52,383 nucleotides of DNA from an uncultured Clostridia bacterium (GTDB lineage: Bacteria; Bacillota; Clostridia; Peptostreptococcales; Acidaminobacteraceae), in the NCBI GenBank assembly GCA_927417275.1, contig CAKMJV010000014.1, positions 1 through 52,383 on the forward strand, read 5' to 3'. Position numbers and translations under genes: made by a program. Below are positions 28,827 to 38,421 of this stretch, in pieces (the first letter of the stretch is position 1; every line of letters starts with the position of its first letter). The notes beneath the pieces were generated by a model. It worked only from the letters and a program-made list of their open reading frames with translations, ran no database searches and was not told the origin of the DNA.

Positions 28827-29894
28827 ATGAAAAAACAAAACGTTTTAAATCTAATAAAATACCATGTTGAAAGAAATGAGAATGCTTTTAGAAATGAATC
28901 AATAAGTATAGCGAGGTACTTTGATAGTATTGGAGACAATCAATTAGCTGAATATATCATGAGCCTTATAGCTGAATCAAATTTATATACCCCCCAAGCG
29001 AGTGATTTTGTGAGTGACTTTTTGAAGCAGATAGATATTAGAGTAATGGAACCTCTAAATTTGCCTATCGAAATATCTAATGATATAAAAGGGATCATTA
29101 ATGCAGTCAATCACAATATTGGGATAAACAAATTTTTGTTTGAAGGTCTACCAGGAAGTGGAAAAACAGAGGCAGCAAAACATGTTGCTCGTTTGCTTGA
29201 TAGAACTTTATACTACGTTGACTTTGATAATTTGATTGACAGCAAGTTGGGTCAAACTAATAAGAACATTTCAAATGTGTTTTCAGAAATAAATATGATT
29301 CCTCAATCAAATAAAGTTGTTGTCTTATTTGATGAAATAGATGTAATTGCTTTAGATAGGATTAACCGTAACGATGTGCGTGAAATGGGGAGAGTAACTT
29401 CTGCAATTTTAAGAGAATTGGATAGGTTGACTGATTTAAATAAAGAAATAGTGATTATTGCAACAACGAATTTGTATACAAATTTTGATAAAGCACTTAC
29501 AAGGCGTTTTGATGCAGTTATAAATTTCAATAGATATAGCAAGGAAGATTTGATTGAAGTTGCAGAGTATTTCTTTACATCTTTTATTAAAACTTTTAAA
29601 GGCATTTCAAAAGATACTAGGTTATTTAAGAAAATATTAAATACAGCTGAGAAGTTACCATACCCAGGAGAATTAAAAAATATTATAAAAACTTCATTAG
29701 CATTTAGTGATACTAAAGTTGAGCATGATTATTTGAGGCGGCTGTATAATAATCTTGTAGGTAATCTTGATCAAACCAATCTTGAACAGTTGCGAATACA
29801 AGGTTTTACGGTAAGAGAAATTGAAAAACTTAAAGACGAATCTAAGAGTACTATATCTAGAAGGTTGAATAAGGAGGAATTTGCTGATGAATAA
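28827..29894 (+). CDS. AAA+ ATPase with C-terminal HTH-like tail
   Basis: This 355-residue protein has a helical N-terminal part (1-85), then an AAA+ module with Walker A GLPGSGKT (107-114), Walker B VVLFDEID (D169, E170), a sensor-1 ATTN segment and a paired arginine motif ALTRRFD, and a small lid domain to about 310. The last 35 residues, GFTVREIEKLKDESKSTISRRL, look like a resolvase-type helix-turn-helix. This is the FtsH/VPS4-like AAA type seen beside subtilases in bacterial islands. The ribosome site is GGAGGTACC. The protease gene overlaps its end by 8 bases, so the two products probably work together, the ATPase sensing or feeding substrates. Function unknown. Confidence 0.85.
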   Translation: MKKQNVLNLIKYHVERNENAFRNESISIARYFDSIGDNQLAEYIMSLIAESNLYTPQASDFVSDFLKQIDIRVMEPLNLPIEISNDIKGIINAVNHNIGINKFLFEGLPGSGKTEAAKHVARLLDRTLYYVDFDNLIDSKLGQTNKNISNVFSEINMIPQSNKVVVLFDEIDVIALDRINRNDVREMGRVTSAILRELDRLTDLNKEIVIIATTNLYTNFDKALTRRFDAVINFNRYSKEDLIEVAEYFFTSFIKTFKGISKDTRLFKKILNTAEKLPYPGELKNIIKTSLAFSDTKVEHDYLRRLYNNLVGNLDQTNLEQLRIQGFTVREIEKLKDESKSTISRRLNKEEFADE

Positions 29895-32148
29895 TGTATT
29901 AGAATTGAAAGGTAAGCGATTCATACAAGCATCAAAAGTTAATACCGGTGGCGGAGTAGCCATGAATAGCAAAGTTGTAGTAACAAGCGAACAGTTAATT
30001 AGGTTACTTGATAAAATAAGCCAAATTGGTGATTTTTGGAAGCAAGAAAAAAAGCCATTTGATGGAATTTTGATTAGCGTATATTATAACAAAATAGTTG
30101 CTAAAAGTAATCGAATTTCCGGTCTATTAAGGGGCAATGACTCAAATTCTGCTATTGTTGGCGCGAAGTTCAATGAGGAAAAAGATAAACATATTATAAC
30201 GTATTTTTTAGAAATGATAGATTTAGAAAAAAGCATTGATCTACTTTCTAAAACTAACCATATCCTGAATACTAAGTTTAACGGAAGCATAAATAAGATG
30301 ACTTTTGATGATGAAAAAATTTTTGGTAATGAGAAAAAGAAAATTATCGGGACTGTTAAATTTGAAAATCTGCCTATAAATAAGTCAGTATTTAAACAAG
30401 TAGTTGCTGACGTTTCATATATTGAAAGTTTTGAAATAGAAATGGCAATAAAACAGACAAAACAAAGTATTGTTACTCTGTATAATACTCATACAGATGC
30501 AAAATTATTATTAAAAAGTATAGGTATTGACATTTTAGCGAGTAGGATTTTGGATAATCAGACAATTTTCTTGGACGAAAATCAGATAACACTTTTATTT
30601 GAGAAAGTTCCGTATCTTGTTTCAATGGCAACTGAAGATTTAGCAGAATTATCTCCTGAGGATTTTATCGAACAATATCAGAAAGATACAATGTATATAC
30701 CATCACCTAGTATTGAACCAATTATTGGTGTAATTGATACATTATTCGATAACCGTGTCTATTTTAACGAATGGGTTGAGTATCATGATATGGTGGATGA
30801 TGTCATTCCTAAAAGTACAGATGATTATCGTCATGGAACGGCAGTATCTTCAATTATTGTAGATGGTTCAAGGCTAAACCCGTGGCTAGATGATGGATGT
30901 GGTAGATTTAAAGTAAGACATTTTGGAGTTGCAATTGGTTCTAGATTCTCATCTTTTACAATTACAAAACAAATTAAGGAGATTATTTCTAATAATAGAG
31001 ATATAAAAGTATGGAATATTTCACTGGGTAGTAATCAAGAGGTCAATGATAATTTTGTTTCCGCTGAAGCTGCAGTATTAGATCAAATTCAGTTTGAAAA
31101 CGATGTGATTTTTGTCGTAGCTGGTACTAATAAGCCTAATAGCAATATTGTAAAAATAGGTTCACCTGCTGATTCAATAAATAGTATGGTGGTCAATTCT
31201 GTTACTAAGAGTGGTCTGTCAACAAAATATTCTAGAAAAGGACTTGCATTATCTTTTTTTGCAAAACCGGATGTTAGTTATTATGGTGGAAGTGAGGAGC
31301 AATACATAAAGGTATGTGAACCATTAGGTGAAGCCAATGTTGCTGGAACCTCTTTTGCAGCTCCATGGATTGCGCGGAAGCTATCCTTTTTAATTGATGT
31401 CTTAGGCTTAAAAAGGGAGATTGCTAAAGCTCTGATTATTGATGCTGCTAAGGGCTGGAATGAAAATCCGACACCAGAAGAGGTAGCTCTTTACGGACAT
31501 GGGGTGGTACCTATTAATATAAGTGATATTGTTCAATCAAAGAATGAGGAAATTAAGTTTTTGGTATCAGATATAAGCGAGAAATGGAACACGTATAATT
31601 ATCATTTTCCGATTCCGCTTAAAGATGATAATTATCCCTATATAGCCAGAGCTACTATGTGCTATTTTCCTATGTGCGAAAGAACACAAGGTGTCGATTA
31701 CACAAATACGGAATTAAATCTTCACTTTGGAAGAATCAAAGACAATGGAAAGCTGTATGAAATCAATAATGATAAACAAAATCAAGATGAAACACTAAAT
31801 TCCGAAAAAAATTATCTTCTAGAAGGGGAAGCGAGACACCGATTTAGAAAATGGGATAATGTTAAATATGTTGTAGAAAAACCTAAAGACAGAATGAAGC
31901 CAAAAAAATCTTACAGGAATAAAAATTGGGGAATGGAAATAAAAACTAACAATCGACTGGACCCCAAAGATGGTGTGGGTATACGTTTTGGAGTAATTGT
32001 CACATTAAAAGAAATTAATGGTATAAATAGAATTGATGAATTTATTAAAAATTGCACTTTAAACGGTTGGCTTGTAAATCAACTTGATATTCAAACGAGA
32101 GTTGATATTAACGAAAAAGTGAATGAAGATATTGAGTTTGATCAGTAA
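29887..32148 (+). CDS. subtilisin-like serine protease (S8) with long N-terminal domain
   Basis: This 753-residue protein starts at ATG 29887 behind AGGAGG inside the AAA gene. The first 275 residues are an unrecognised domain. The S8 core follows with Asp D284 (GVIDTLFD), His H316 (YRHGTAVSS) and Ser S489 (AGTSFAAPWIA), all three present. The last 200 residues are again not recognisable and rather beta-rich. There is no signal peptide, so the protease acts in the cytoplasm, unusual for subtilases. Coupling to the AAA+ ATPase suggests controlled proteolysis in a conflict system; this is inference. Confidence 0.88.
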   Translation: MNNVLELKGKRFIQASKVNTGGGVAMNSKVVVTSEQLIRLLDKISQIGDFWKQEKKPFDGILISVYYNKIVAKSNRISGLLRGNDSNSAIVGAKFNEEKDKHIITYFLEMIDLEKSIDLLSKTNHILNTKFNGSINKMTFDDEKIFGNEKKKIIGTVKFENLPINKSVFKQVVADVSYIESFEIEMAIKQTKQSIVTLYNTHTDAKLLLKSIGIDILASRILDNQTIFLDENQITLLFEKVPYLVSMATEDLAELSPEDFIEQYQKDTMYIPSPSIEPIIGVIDTLFDNRVYFNEWVEYHDMVDDVIPKSTDDYRHGTAVSSIIVDGSRLNPWLDDGCGRFKVRHFGVAIGSRFSSFTITKQIKEIISNNRDIKVWNISLGSNQEVNDNFVSAEAAVLDQIQFENDVIFVVAGTNKPNSNIVKIGSPADSINSMVVNSVTKSGLSTKYSRKGLALSFFAKPDVSYYGGSEEQYIKVCEPLGEANVAGTSFAAPWIARKLSFLIDVLGLKREIAKALIIDAAKGWNENPTPEEVALYGHGVVPINISDIVQSKNEEIKFLVSDISEKWNTYNYHFPIPLKDDNYPYIARATMCYFPMCERTQGVDYTNTELNLHFGRIKDNGKLYEINNDKQNQDETLNSEKNYLLEGEARHRFRKWDNVKYVVEKPKDRMKPKKSYRNKNWGMEIKTNNRLDPKDGVGIRFGVIVTLKEINGINRIDEFIKNCTLNGWLVNQLDIQTRVDINEKVNEDIEFDQ

Positions 32149-32186
32149 GTAATAATACATGATTTGATTATCATATATCAGAAACG

Positions 32187-32573
32187 GTGGGGAAGAGGCA
32201 AAAACATATTGAGATAACGGTTCAAAAAGGCGACAAAATAACAATCCGAAATATTAGTGGCAGGAACCTAACTGGTGAAGTAACAAACATTAAAGTTGAG
32301 GCTGCTGATGTTATGTTGTTTGATGGCCTTGATAGTTCAAATATTAAAATTCACCATATAGAAATCATGCCGGTTACTACGCTCCCTTCCACTAACCCTA
32401 TTTCTGAAATCTATACGTTCTCAGAAGCTGCAGAAATCTGGGGTATCGATCCAAGTACACTCCGCCACCGAGTAACCAGTGCTGATCTTATTAGTGGATC
32501 AGACTATAAGAAAAGTGGAAAAGTTTGGTTGATAACAAAGAGTGCTATGGAAAGACTGTATGGAGTTAGATAA
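32187..32573 (+). CDS. small helix-turn-helix protein
   Basis: This protein of up to 128 residues has a beta-rich N-terminal part (about 8-60) and a C-terminal excisionase/MerR-like HTH, YTFSEAAEIWGIDPSTLRHRV, followed by a wing with SGKVWLITKSAMERLYG. Relatives are common on plasmids and integrative elements. The only start in range is GTG 32187 with a weak ribosome site, so the true N-terminus is unsure. It lies 38 bases after the protease gene and may be the local regulator. Confidence 0.65.
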   Translation: MGKRQKHIEITVQKGDKITIRNISGRNLTGEVTNIKVEAADVMLFDGLDSSNIKIHHIEIMPVTTLPSTNPISEIYTFSEAAEIWGIDPSTLRHRVTSADLISGSDYKKSGKVWLITKSAMERLYGVR

Positions 32574-32730
32574 GCTTCGTATATCTTATTGATACGGCTT
32601 GTTGTGTACATTTAGGCGGTTTGATATATTTTGCATACGATATCTTGTACCTGTATCTTTTTCATGTCTTGTATTGTAAAATATTAGTAGTTGTGATTTA
32701 AAATATGATTAAGGTTCTAGAGGTAGCTAT

Positions 32731-34152
32731 ATGAATGCAATTTCGATCAAGGAAAAAATTCAAGAAAATAAAACAATCATTATATGTGATACGAATGTTT
32801 TCTTAAGAGTATATGACTATTCACCAGAGTTTACTGATTTTGCACTTAAGTGTTTAGAGTCTATTAAACCGGATTTGAGAATCACTTATACTACTAAATT
32901 GGAATACTTAAAGCATTATAGAGGAAAATATTCTGCAGCAAAACAAAAAATAGAAAATTATAGTAAAAAGCTTAATGAGATTGTAAGTGATTCTAAGTCG
33001 AAGATTATGAAGGAATTTGACAGAATTCAAACCTATCATTTCCCTGATACCGATAAATTACGACTGGATGCAGCAAATAAAATTGATGAATTAACCAAGT
33101 TGTTCTCTGACTATTATGATGAACATTCTCTACTTGTTGAAATTAATGACGAATATCTTAGTAAGGATCCAATCGAAATGTTCTTCAAATCATTGAGTTC
33201 GCAGATAATGACGGAGTTTAAAACTGATGAATTATATTCGATTTGTGACGAGGGAATCACTAGATACAAAGAAAAGACACCACCTGGATTTAAAGACAAA
33301 GATAAAGATGGAATTAGAAAATATAGCGACTTAATATTATGGAAGGAGTTAATTCGATATTCAAAAGAAAACAAAGTTGATGTTATATTTGCTACTGATG
33401 ATGTTAAGTTAGATTGGTGGGACGAAGTAACTTCTGAAACAGGTGTTATAAAAAAGACCTTCCATCAAAAACTAATTACAGAGTTCAAAAAAGAAACCAA
33501 ACAGAATTTGATCGCGTTAACTTCAAATGAATTGTTCGATATCATCTCCGCTGAATACAACATTGATAAGTCAGATGCCATTGATATGGCCCTTAAGCAA
33601 ACTTTTGAAAATTTTGTTATTGAAAATTGCGACAAAGTATTTGAGAAAATTCAAGATCAATTATCCTACTCCCAAGAAGAGTTTATCGAAGGGTCAAATG
33701 ATATTGGTAGCGAAGGCTTATCAGATTTAGAAATAGATGAATATGAATTTATTTCTGCGGAACAGATTGAACGGAATGATGAAGAAATCATTTATCATTT
33801 TAACTATAGAGTTCGATTAATCGCAACGTCAACTGAATACTGGGGACGTGATGAAGATACTAAAGAGATTATTCAGTCACCTGAAAATGAGCATGTCTTC
33901 GAAGGTAAAATAACGGTACAGGTAACCCGATATGTTGATCAATTTATTGATTTCTCTTTGGATAATAACTTTGAGGAGGCAGAGATAATTAATGGTTCTA
34001 TACAACAAACCGAATTTATTAGTTGTTATGATAGAGATGACGAATATGAACCTGCAGAGAACTACTGTCCTAAATGTGGTCTGCCAATAAATTTTGATAA
34101 TGATTCATTAAATGGTTTCTGTACAGAATGCACATCAAAATATGATATTTAA
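32731..34152 (+). CDS. PIN-like (PIN_8 type) nuclease candidate with C-terminal zinc ribbon
   Basis: This 473-residue protein begins with a PIN-like fold: D20 in IICDTNVFLRV, E58 in KLEYLKHYR, D200 in KYSDLILWKEL and D223/D224 in VIFATDDVKLDWW. These positions fit the acidic metal site of the PIN_8 family, with a helical insertion around 65-160. After about residue 250 comes a region I do not recognise, and then a zinc ribbon C446-P-K-C449 ... C-T-E-C near the end. PIN proteins cut RNA. RNase activity and a role in defence are inferred from fold and neighbourhood. No partner antitoxin is adjacent. Confidence 0.72.
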   Translation: MNAISIKEKIQENKTIIICDTNVFLRVYDYSPEFTDFALKCLESIKPDLRITYTTKLEYLKHYRGKYSAAKQKIENYSKKLNEIVSDSKSKIMKEFDRIQTYHFPDTDKLRLDAANKIDELTKLFSDYYDEHSLLVEINDEYLSKDPIEMFFKSLSSQIMTEFKTDELYSICDEGITRYKEKTPPGFKDKDKDGIRKYSDLILWKELIRYSKENKVDVIFATDDVKLDWWDEVTSETGVIKKTFHQKLITEFKKETKQNLIALTSNELFDIISAEYNIDKSDAIDMALKQTFENFVIENCDKVFEKIQDQLSYSQEEFIEGSNDIGSEGLSDLEIDEYEFISAEQIERNDEEIIYHFNYRVRLIATSTEYWGRDEDTKEIIQSPENEHVFEGKITVQVTRYVDQFIDFSLDNNFEEAEIINGSIQQTEFISCYDRDDEYEPAENYCPKCGLPINFDNDSLNGFCTECTSKYDI

Positions 34153-34173
34153 ATTAGACCTAATTGACTCATA

Positions 34174-34276
34174 TTGAAACACGTTACATTACATTTACAG
34201 TAAAGATAAGTGTTTTAAACGACGTTATTTTGGACTTGAAAATGCAGCGTTAGTGCATAATGGTGATGTAATGTAA
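34174..34276 (+). promoter_or_regulatory. inverted repeat and possible promoter before the HEPN-like gene
   Basis: TTGAAA (34174) and TACAGT (34196) with 16 bases between may be a promoter. TTACATTACAT (34184-34194) is repeated inverted as ATGTAATGTAA (34266-34276), just before the ribosome site AATGGAGG. The pair could be a looped operator or an RNA stem near the start. Confidence 0.35.
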
Positions 34277-34297
34277 GCATATAATGGAGGAAAAGCA

Positions 34298-35959
34298 ATG
34301 AGTAATATTATATTGGAACTTTCAAATGAAGGTATCCGCACAAACCTCTCTTATTATGGGATTGGAGATTATGCAACTAATATAGATATTTCGATGATCT
34401 TTGAAAAGTTATCACTGATATGCAATTATTACAAAGGTTTGTCGTTTAATTCGTTATCTTCGATCGATGAGTATATTAACTATTTGTTCATTCGTAAGCT
34501 TTCAAGGTACTCAGAAATCACTCCCCATATTGTTACAGATAGACAAGCTGAATTTATGAGTAGTGTAGATACCTTTACGACTATTTTCAGTAAATATACA
34601 AACAAAGCGGTAATTGAATTTATTAATAATAGTATTGAGTCAATTTGTACAACTGAAAATAATAGCGAATTAGTCTCTTCTACAATCTCAATTTGTGCTA
34701 AATTTTCGTCAGGCATAAAAGATGAAACTTTTAGCAGTCTTATAGCAAAAAAAAGTCATTTAATTATTGATAGCTTTAACGAAATCCAGACAACTTTTAA
34801 GAATAGAAAAGTCTTATTAGCTTTCATGTTGTCAGAAGAAATTTTTCACAAGAACATTGATTATCGTTTAGTGGATATTTTAAAAATTGTTAAGTCGATT
34901 ATTGGTATAGATGACTTAGCTGGCATTTGTGAAGAGTTCAGCAATAATTTGCTTAAGTATGGACGAGATGTCGTTAAAGGAACCGATATGAATAAAGCGA
35001 TTGAATCTCAATCAATAATTAAAGTGATAAAAGATTTCTTTAAAGATATTAAATCGCCACACGCGTATGAATTTGAAGCTGAATTAAGAAAAATTGATGA
35101 TTTAGTTAATAGTTGGCTTTTAGAGAATGGACATTCATTCAGCTATGAAGTCCCAATTGATCAGTTCGCAAAAACGATGAATTCAGAGATTGAATGGGAA
35201 GCAAAAATGATGTCTCTGACACATTCCACTAACCATGAACATAAAAAACTTGAACATTTCTTTGAGAGCACAATTAGAAACTCTGTATCAGGGTTGACGG
35301 ATTTAATTGCATCAACCAATATTAGCACGAATGAGTACTGGACAACTTCTAGATTAAGAGAATTAAGTATCTGCAATGTATTTGCAATGGAGCAATTTAA
35401 ACTCTATATTTTTGATGCTGGAAAAATTAATGATTTCTTTAGTTACTTTAAGACCTTTGTTAAATATATCTGTGACGTTTTAAATATTGATATCATTGAA
35501 AAGGGTTTCGATGATGATATGAAAATACTCTTTCAGTTCTCTCTAGATGCATTTCATAATGTTGAGGAAGACGATATCGTTTTACTCCAGAGTGTATGCT
35601 ATGGATTATCAATGTTTGCCAGTGGATTTTCAGAAAAATTATTGCGTGAAATATATATTAAAGAAAATATGAGTTTTCAATATATTAGTGATGAGCAGGT
35701 CACCCTTGGTAAACTACTTGATAAGAGCAACTTAGTTCTTACAAATATTCTTGGCGAAAATCATATCCAATGCTTACGTTATTTCTTACATAACGATGGT
35801 AAAGAAAGAATCGGAAAGAATATTAGAAATAATTTAGCGCACTGGAACTCTATGAATTCAAAGGATTTGAACAAGGGACTTTCACTACAATTATTGTGGC
35901 TACTTACGGGGATTGTAAATAGTGCTTTTTATCATTACTACGAAATGAACAATAAGTAG
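34298..35959 (+). CDS. uncharacterised protein with C-terminal HEPN-like motif
   Basis: This 553-residue protein is almost all helical by appearance and has no signal peptide or membrane helix. Near the end it has GKNIRNNLAHWNS, with R510 and H515 forming the Rx4H motif of HEPN ribonucleases, in the same C-terminal place as in DUF4209-like proteins. The rest I do not recognise. HEPN proteins often act as RNA-cutting effectors in abortive-infection systems. The motif is short, so the assignment is tentative. The start is an ATG behind AATGGAGG. Confidence 0.6.
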   Translation: MSNIILELSNEGIRTNLSYYGIGDYATNIDISMIFEKLSLICNYYKGLSFNSLSSIDEYINYLFIRKLSRYSEITPHIVTDRQAEFMSSVDTFTTIFSKYTNKAVIEFINNSIESICTTENNSELVSSTISICAKFSSGIKDETFSSLIAKKSHLIIDSFNEIQTTFKNRKVLLAFMLSEEIFHKNIDYRLVDILKIVKSIIGIDDLAGICEEFSNNLLKYGRDVVKGTDMNKAIESQSIIKVIKDFFKDIKSPHAYEFEAELRKIDDLVNSWLLENGHSFSYEVPIDQFAKTMNSEIEWEAKMMSLTHSTNHEHKKLEHFFESTIRNSVSGLTDLIASTNISTNEYWTTSRLRELSICNVFAMEQFKLYIFDAGKINDFFSYFKTFVKYICDVLNIDIIEKGFDDDMKILFQFSLDAFHNVEEDDIVLLQSVCYGLSMFASGFSEKLLREIYIKENMSFQYISDEQVTLGKLLDKSNLVLTNILGENHIQCLRYFLHNDGKERIGKNIRNNLAHWNSMNSKDLNKGLSLQLLWLLTGIVNSAFYHYYEMNNK

Positions 35960-36040
35960 ATAAATAACTATAGCCTAGAATTACACTACAGCGCTCTATT
36001 GCTTTCAAAATGGGGTATGCTACTGAAGGAGTCAATTGTA

Positions 36041-38371
36041 ATGAATAAATGGGAAGATAAGTTTGATGATTTAAAGATTAAATTGGATGAAGCAATAAAA
36101 ATACTAGATCAAAAGCTAAAAAATGGTGAGATCAGCCAATATGAATATAACGAGTTAAAAACATTAGATTTCGATTTATGTATTGATGATAAAGATCCAA
36201 TAAAACTTTTCAAAGAATTTTATTTGGGAAGGAAGCCTATTAAATGTAGTGAGTTGTTACTTGTAATCTACGACGAACATGAAACCAGTTTTAGAAAAGC
36301 AGTTTTATTGAGTGAATGTTTTCCTGATCCGCTTGGATATAAGTATAATCAGGATATTCACGAATTCAGCATTTTGATAATCACGAGAGCTTTTAACTTA
36401 GCAAAAGAAAAAGAATATCCATCGGATTTTCTGAAAGAGTTGCAAGAACTTTACTTAGCGTTTACTTTTTTTAATCATAATAATATGAGAAATACAGAAA
36501 AACTCAATAAATGTGAATTTATGAAATTTACTTTGTCTGAGCAAATTAGAATGTTATTTATCTTTCTACAAGATCAAAGCAGATTAGTGCAAGATTTAAA
36601 AGATAAAGATATAAAAAAACAAGGGTTTTTCACAGGGATGGAATCTGCTGTATCAAATAATACTCCAAATAATAACCCGAATATGCTAGTTTCATTTGAG
36701 GACAATTTTGAAGGCATTGTAGAAGCCTTTGATATTTTGATTCGATACCTGTATTCTAAAAAGAAAAAAGACTTTGAAATTGTGACAAAGCCTGAACATG
36801 GCGATATTACACATATTGAAGTTCCTTCTTTAGAGCTAATAACACACCTATCCGTACAGAGAAATCTTTTGATTAAAACATGGGAAAAATTCAAGTATTC
36901 ACAATGGAATGTTGTTTTGGATAAAAACGAAATACAGGAAACTTATGTTTTTATGCCAAAGAATCAAAATGAATATAAACAACATATAATCGCATCAAAT
37001 AGAAGGCAATACTTATTAATGATTGAAATATTTAAGATGAATACTTCAAGAGAAGCGCTAAAAAATAATGCAACGATTTCACATATTTCTAAAGAGATTA
37101 ATAAGGATGATATATTAACGCTGTTCTCAATCAATGAATCTGATTATTTCAAGGCTGTAGAAAGCTATAAACCTCTTATAGATGCGTATTCATCTAATAT
37201 GCATAAACATTATTTTGATTTAACTATTGATGGAGTGAACTTAGAACAACTTTTTAAGGTGATAGAGCTACTATATGTATTAGCTGAATGCTATACTAGA
37301 AATATCTATGGTAACTTTATGCAAGAGGATGAAACTTGGTATAAATATTTGTGTCCAATTGTATCAATTAATTATTTGATTGATTGTTTAACAAGATATT
37401 ATGGATATAGTAAGATTGAGTCATTAAAACTTATTAATTACTTTACTTTCAAACCCGGAATTAAAGGTGAAAGCGATATTTTCTCAAGGCCACTAATCTG
37501 TGTAAACCCTGAGCATATAGTTTTCTCTCCTGCTTTAATTCAGCAAATGAATATTGAGAGAATTGTCGAAATGTTACTAAGTAATTACGAAGTTAATATC
37601 GCTAAAATTGGAACTGATTTTGAAAATGAAATTAAGTTCGTATTGAGACATTTTAGTGGAATAAAAGTAAACACAAATAAAATTGATTTCGTTGCTTCTG
37701 ATGGAAAAGACATTGAATTTGATTTTATAGGTACTTTTGATAATCATCTATTACTATGGGAATTTAAAGCTATGACTGTTCCATATAGTGATAAACGACA
37801 TTCAGAATGTAAGAAAACTATTAAACAAGCAGTTGATCAAATCGAAAGAAGATGTCAAATACTGAAGACGGACTGGGATAAAATAAAAACACTAGTTAAT
37901 ATTGACTTGCCAGATGATCCATTCGATGATGATAAAATAGTTAAGTTGGCCTGTACAAACATTTTTGATTTCACTAATCTGATATACGGTGAAGGAATAA
38001 GGATTGTTGATAAGTCTACCCTTCTAAAATTCTTTGTTAACCCAGTAGTAAAAGTCATGAGTGTTCATGACAAAAAGGTTTTAAATACAAAAAAACTCTG
38101 GAAAGGCTCCTCTCCAACTATAAATGAGTTCAAACTGTATTTAGAAAATCCAATAACTACATCACCATATAATGAATGTTTAGAAGCTTTCCCAAAGGTA
38201 TTTGAAATATTTGAAGATGATTATCCATATGCAATAATTGATCAGATTTTAACGAAAAATCCATATGGACAAGAAATAGAAAAAACTTTTAATTCAGAAA
38301 CAAGACCATTAGCAATTAAACCATTTCAACGAAAAAAAGGATCTAAGAAAAAAAGGAAAAAGAAAAAGTAA
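36041..38371 (+). CDS. large protein with C-terminal PD-(D/E)XK nuclease motif
   Basis: This 776-residue protein starts at ATG 36041 with AAGGAGT 8 bases before; the frame is open upstream without a ribosome site. The first 530 residues are helical and unknown to me. From about 540 there is a restriction-endonuclease-like core: KIGTDFENEIKFVL, then IEFDFIGTFDNHLLLWEFKA with D561 and E574-F-K576, followed by a helix with QAVDQIERR. That matches the PD-(D/E)XK order. The C-terminus is a lysine-rich tail that could bind nucleic acid. It is the last cargo gene before the right direct repeat. Confidence 0.7.
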   Translation: MNKWEDKFDDLKIKLDEAIKILDQKLKNGEISQYEYNELKTLDFDLCIDDKDPIKLFKEFYLGRKPIKCSELLLVIYDEHETSFRKAVLLSECFPDPLGYKYNQDIHEFSILIITRAFNLAKEKEYPSDFLKELQELYLAFTFFNHNNMRNTEKLNKCEFMKFTLSEQIRMLFIFLQDQSRLVQDLKDKDIKKQGFFTGMESAVSNNTPNNNPNMLVSFEDNFEGIVEAFDILIRYLYSKKKKDFEIVTKPEHGDITHIEVPSLELITHLSVQRNLLIKTWEKFKYSQWNVVLDKNEIQETYVFMPKNQNEYKQHIIASNRRQYLLMIEIFKMNTSREALKNNATISHISKEINKDDILTLFSINESDYFKAVESYKPLIDAYSSNMHKHYFDLTIDGVNLEQLFKVIELLYVLAECYTRNIYGNFMQEDETWYKYLCPIVSINYLIDCLTRYYGYSKIESLKLINYFTFKPGIKGESDIFSRPLICVNPEHIVFSPALIQQMNIERIVEMLLSNYEVNIAKIGTDFENEIKFVLRHFSGIKVNTNKIDFVASDGKDIEFDFIGTFDNHLLLWEFKAMTVPYSDKRHSECKKTIKQAVDQIERRCQILKTDWDKIKTLVNIDLPDDPFDDDKIVKLACTNIFDFTNLIYGEGIRIVDKSTLLKFFVNPVVKVMSVHDKKVLNTKKLWKGSSPTINEFKLYLENPITTSPYNECLEAFPKVFEIFEDDYPYAIIDQILTKNPYGQEIEKTFNSETRPLAIKPFQRKKGSKKKRKKKK

Positions 38372-38421
38372 TAATTTTGACTTGTGTTAAATCATATATG
38401 GATACAAGCTAGAAAGCTGCC

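Noticed and set aside
34280..34285. TATAAT before the HEPN-like gene as -10 box
   Set aside because: A start there would remove the ribosome site AATGGAGG.
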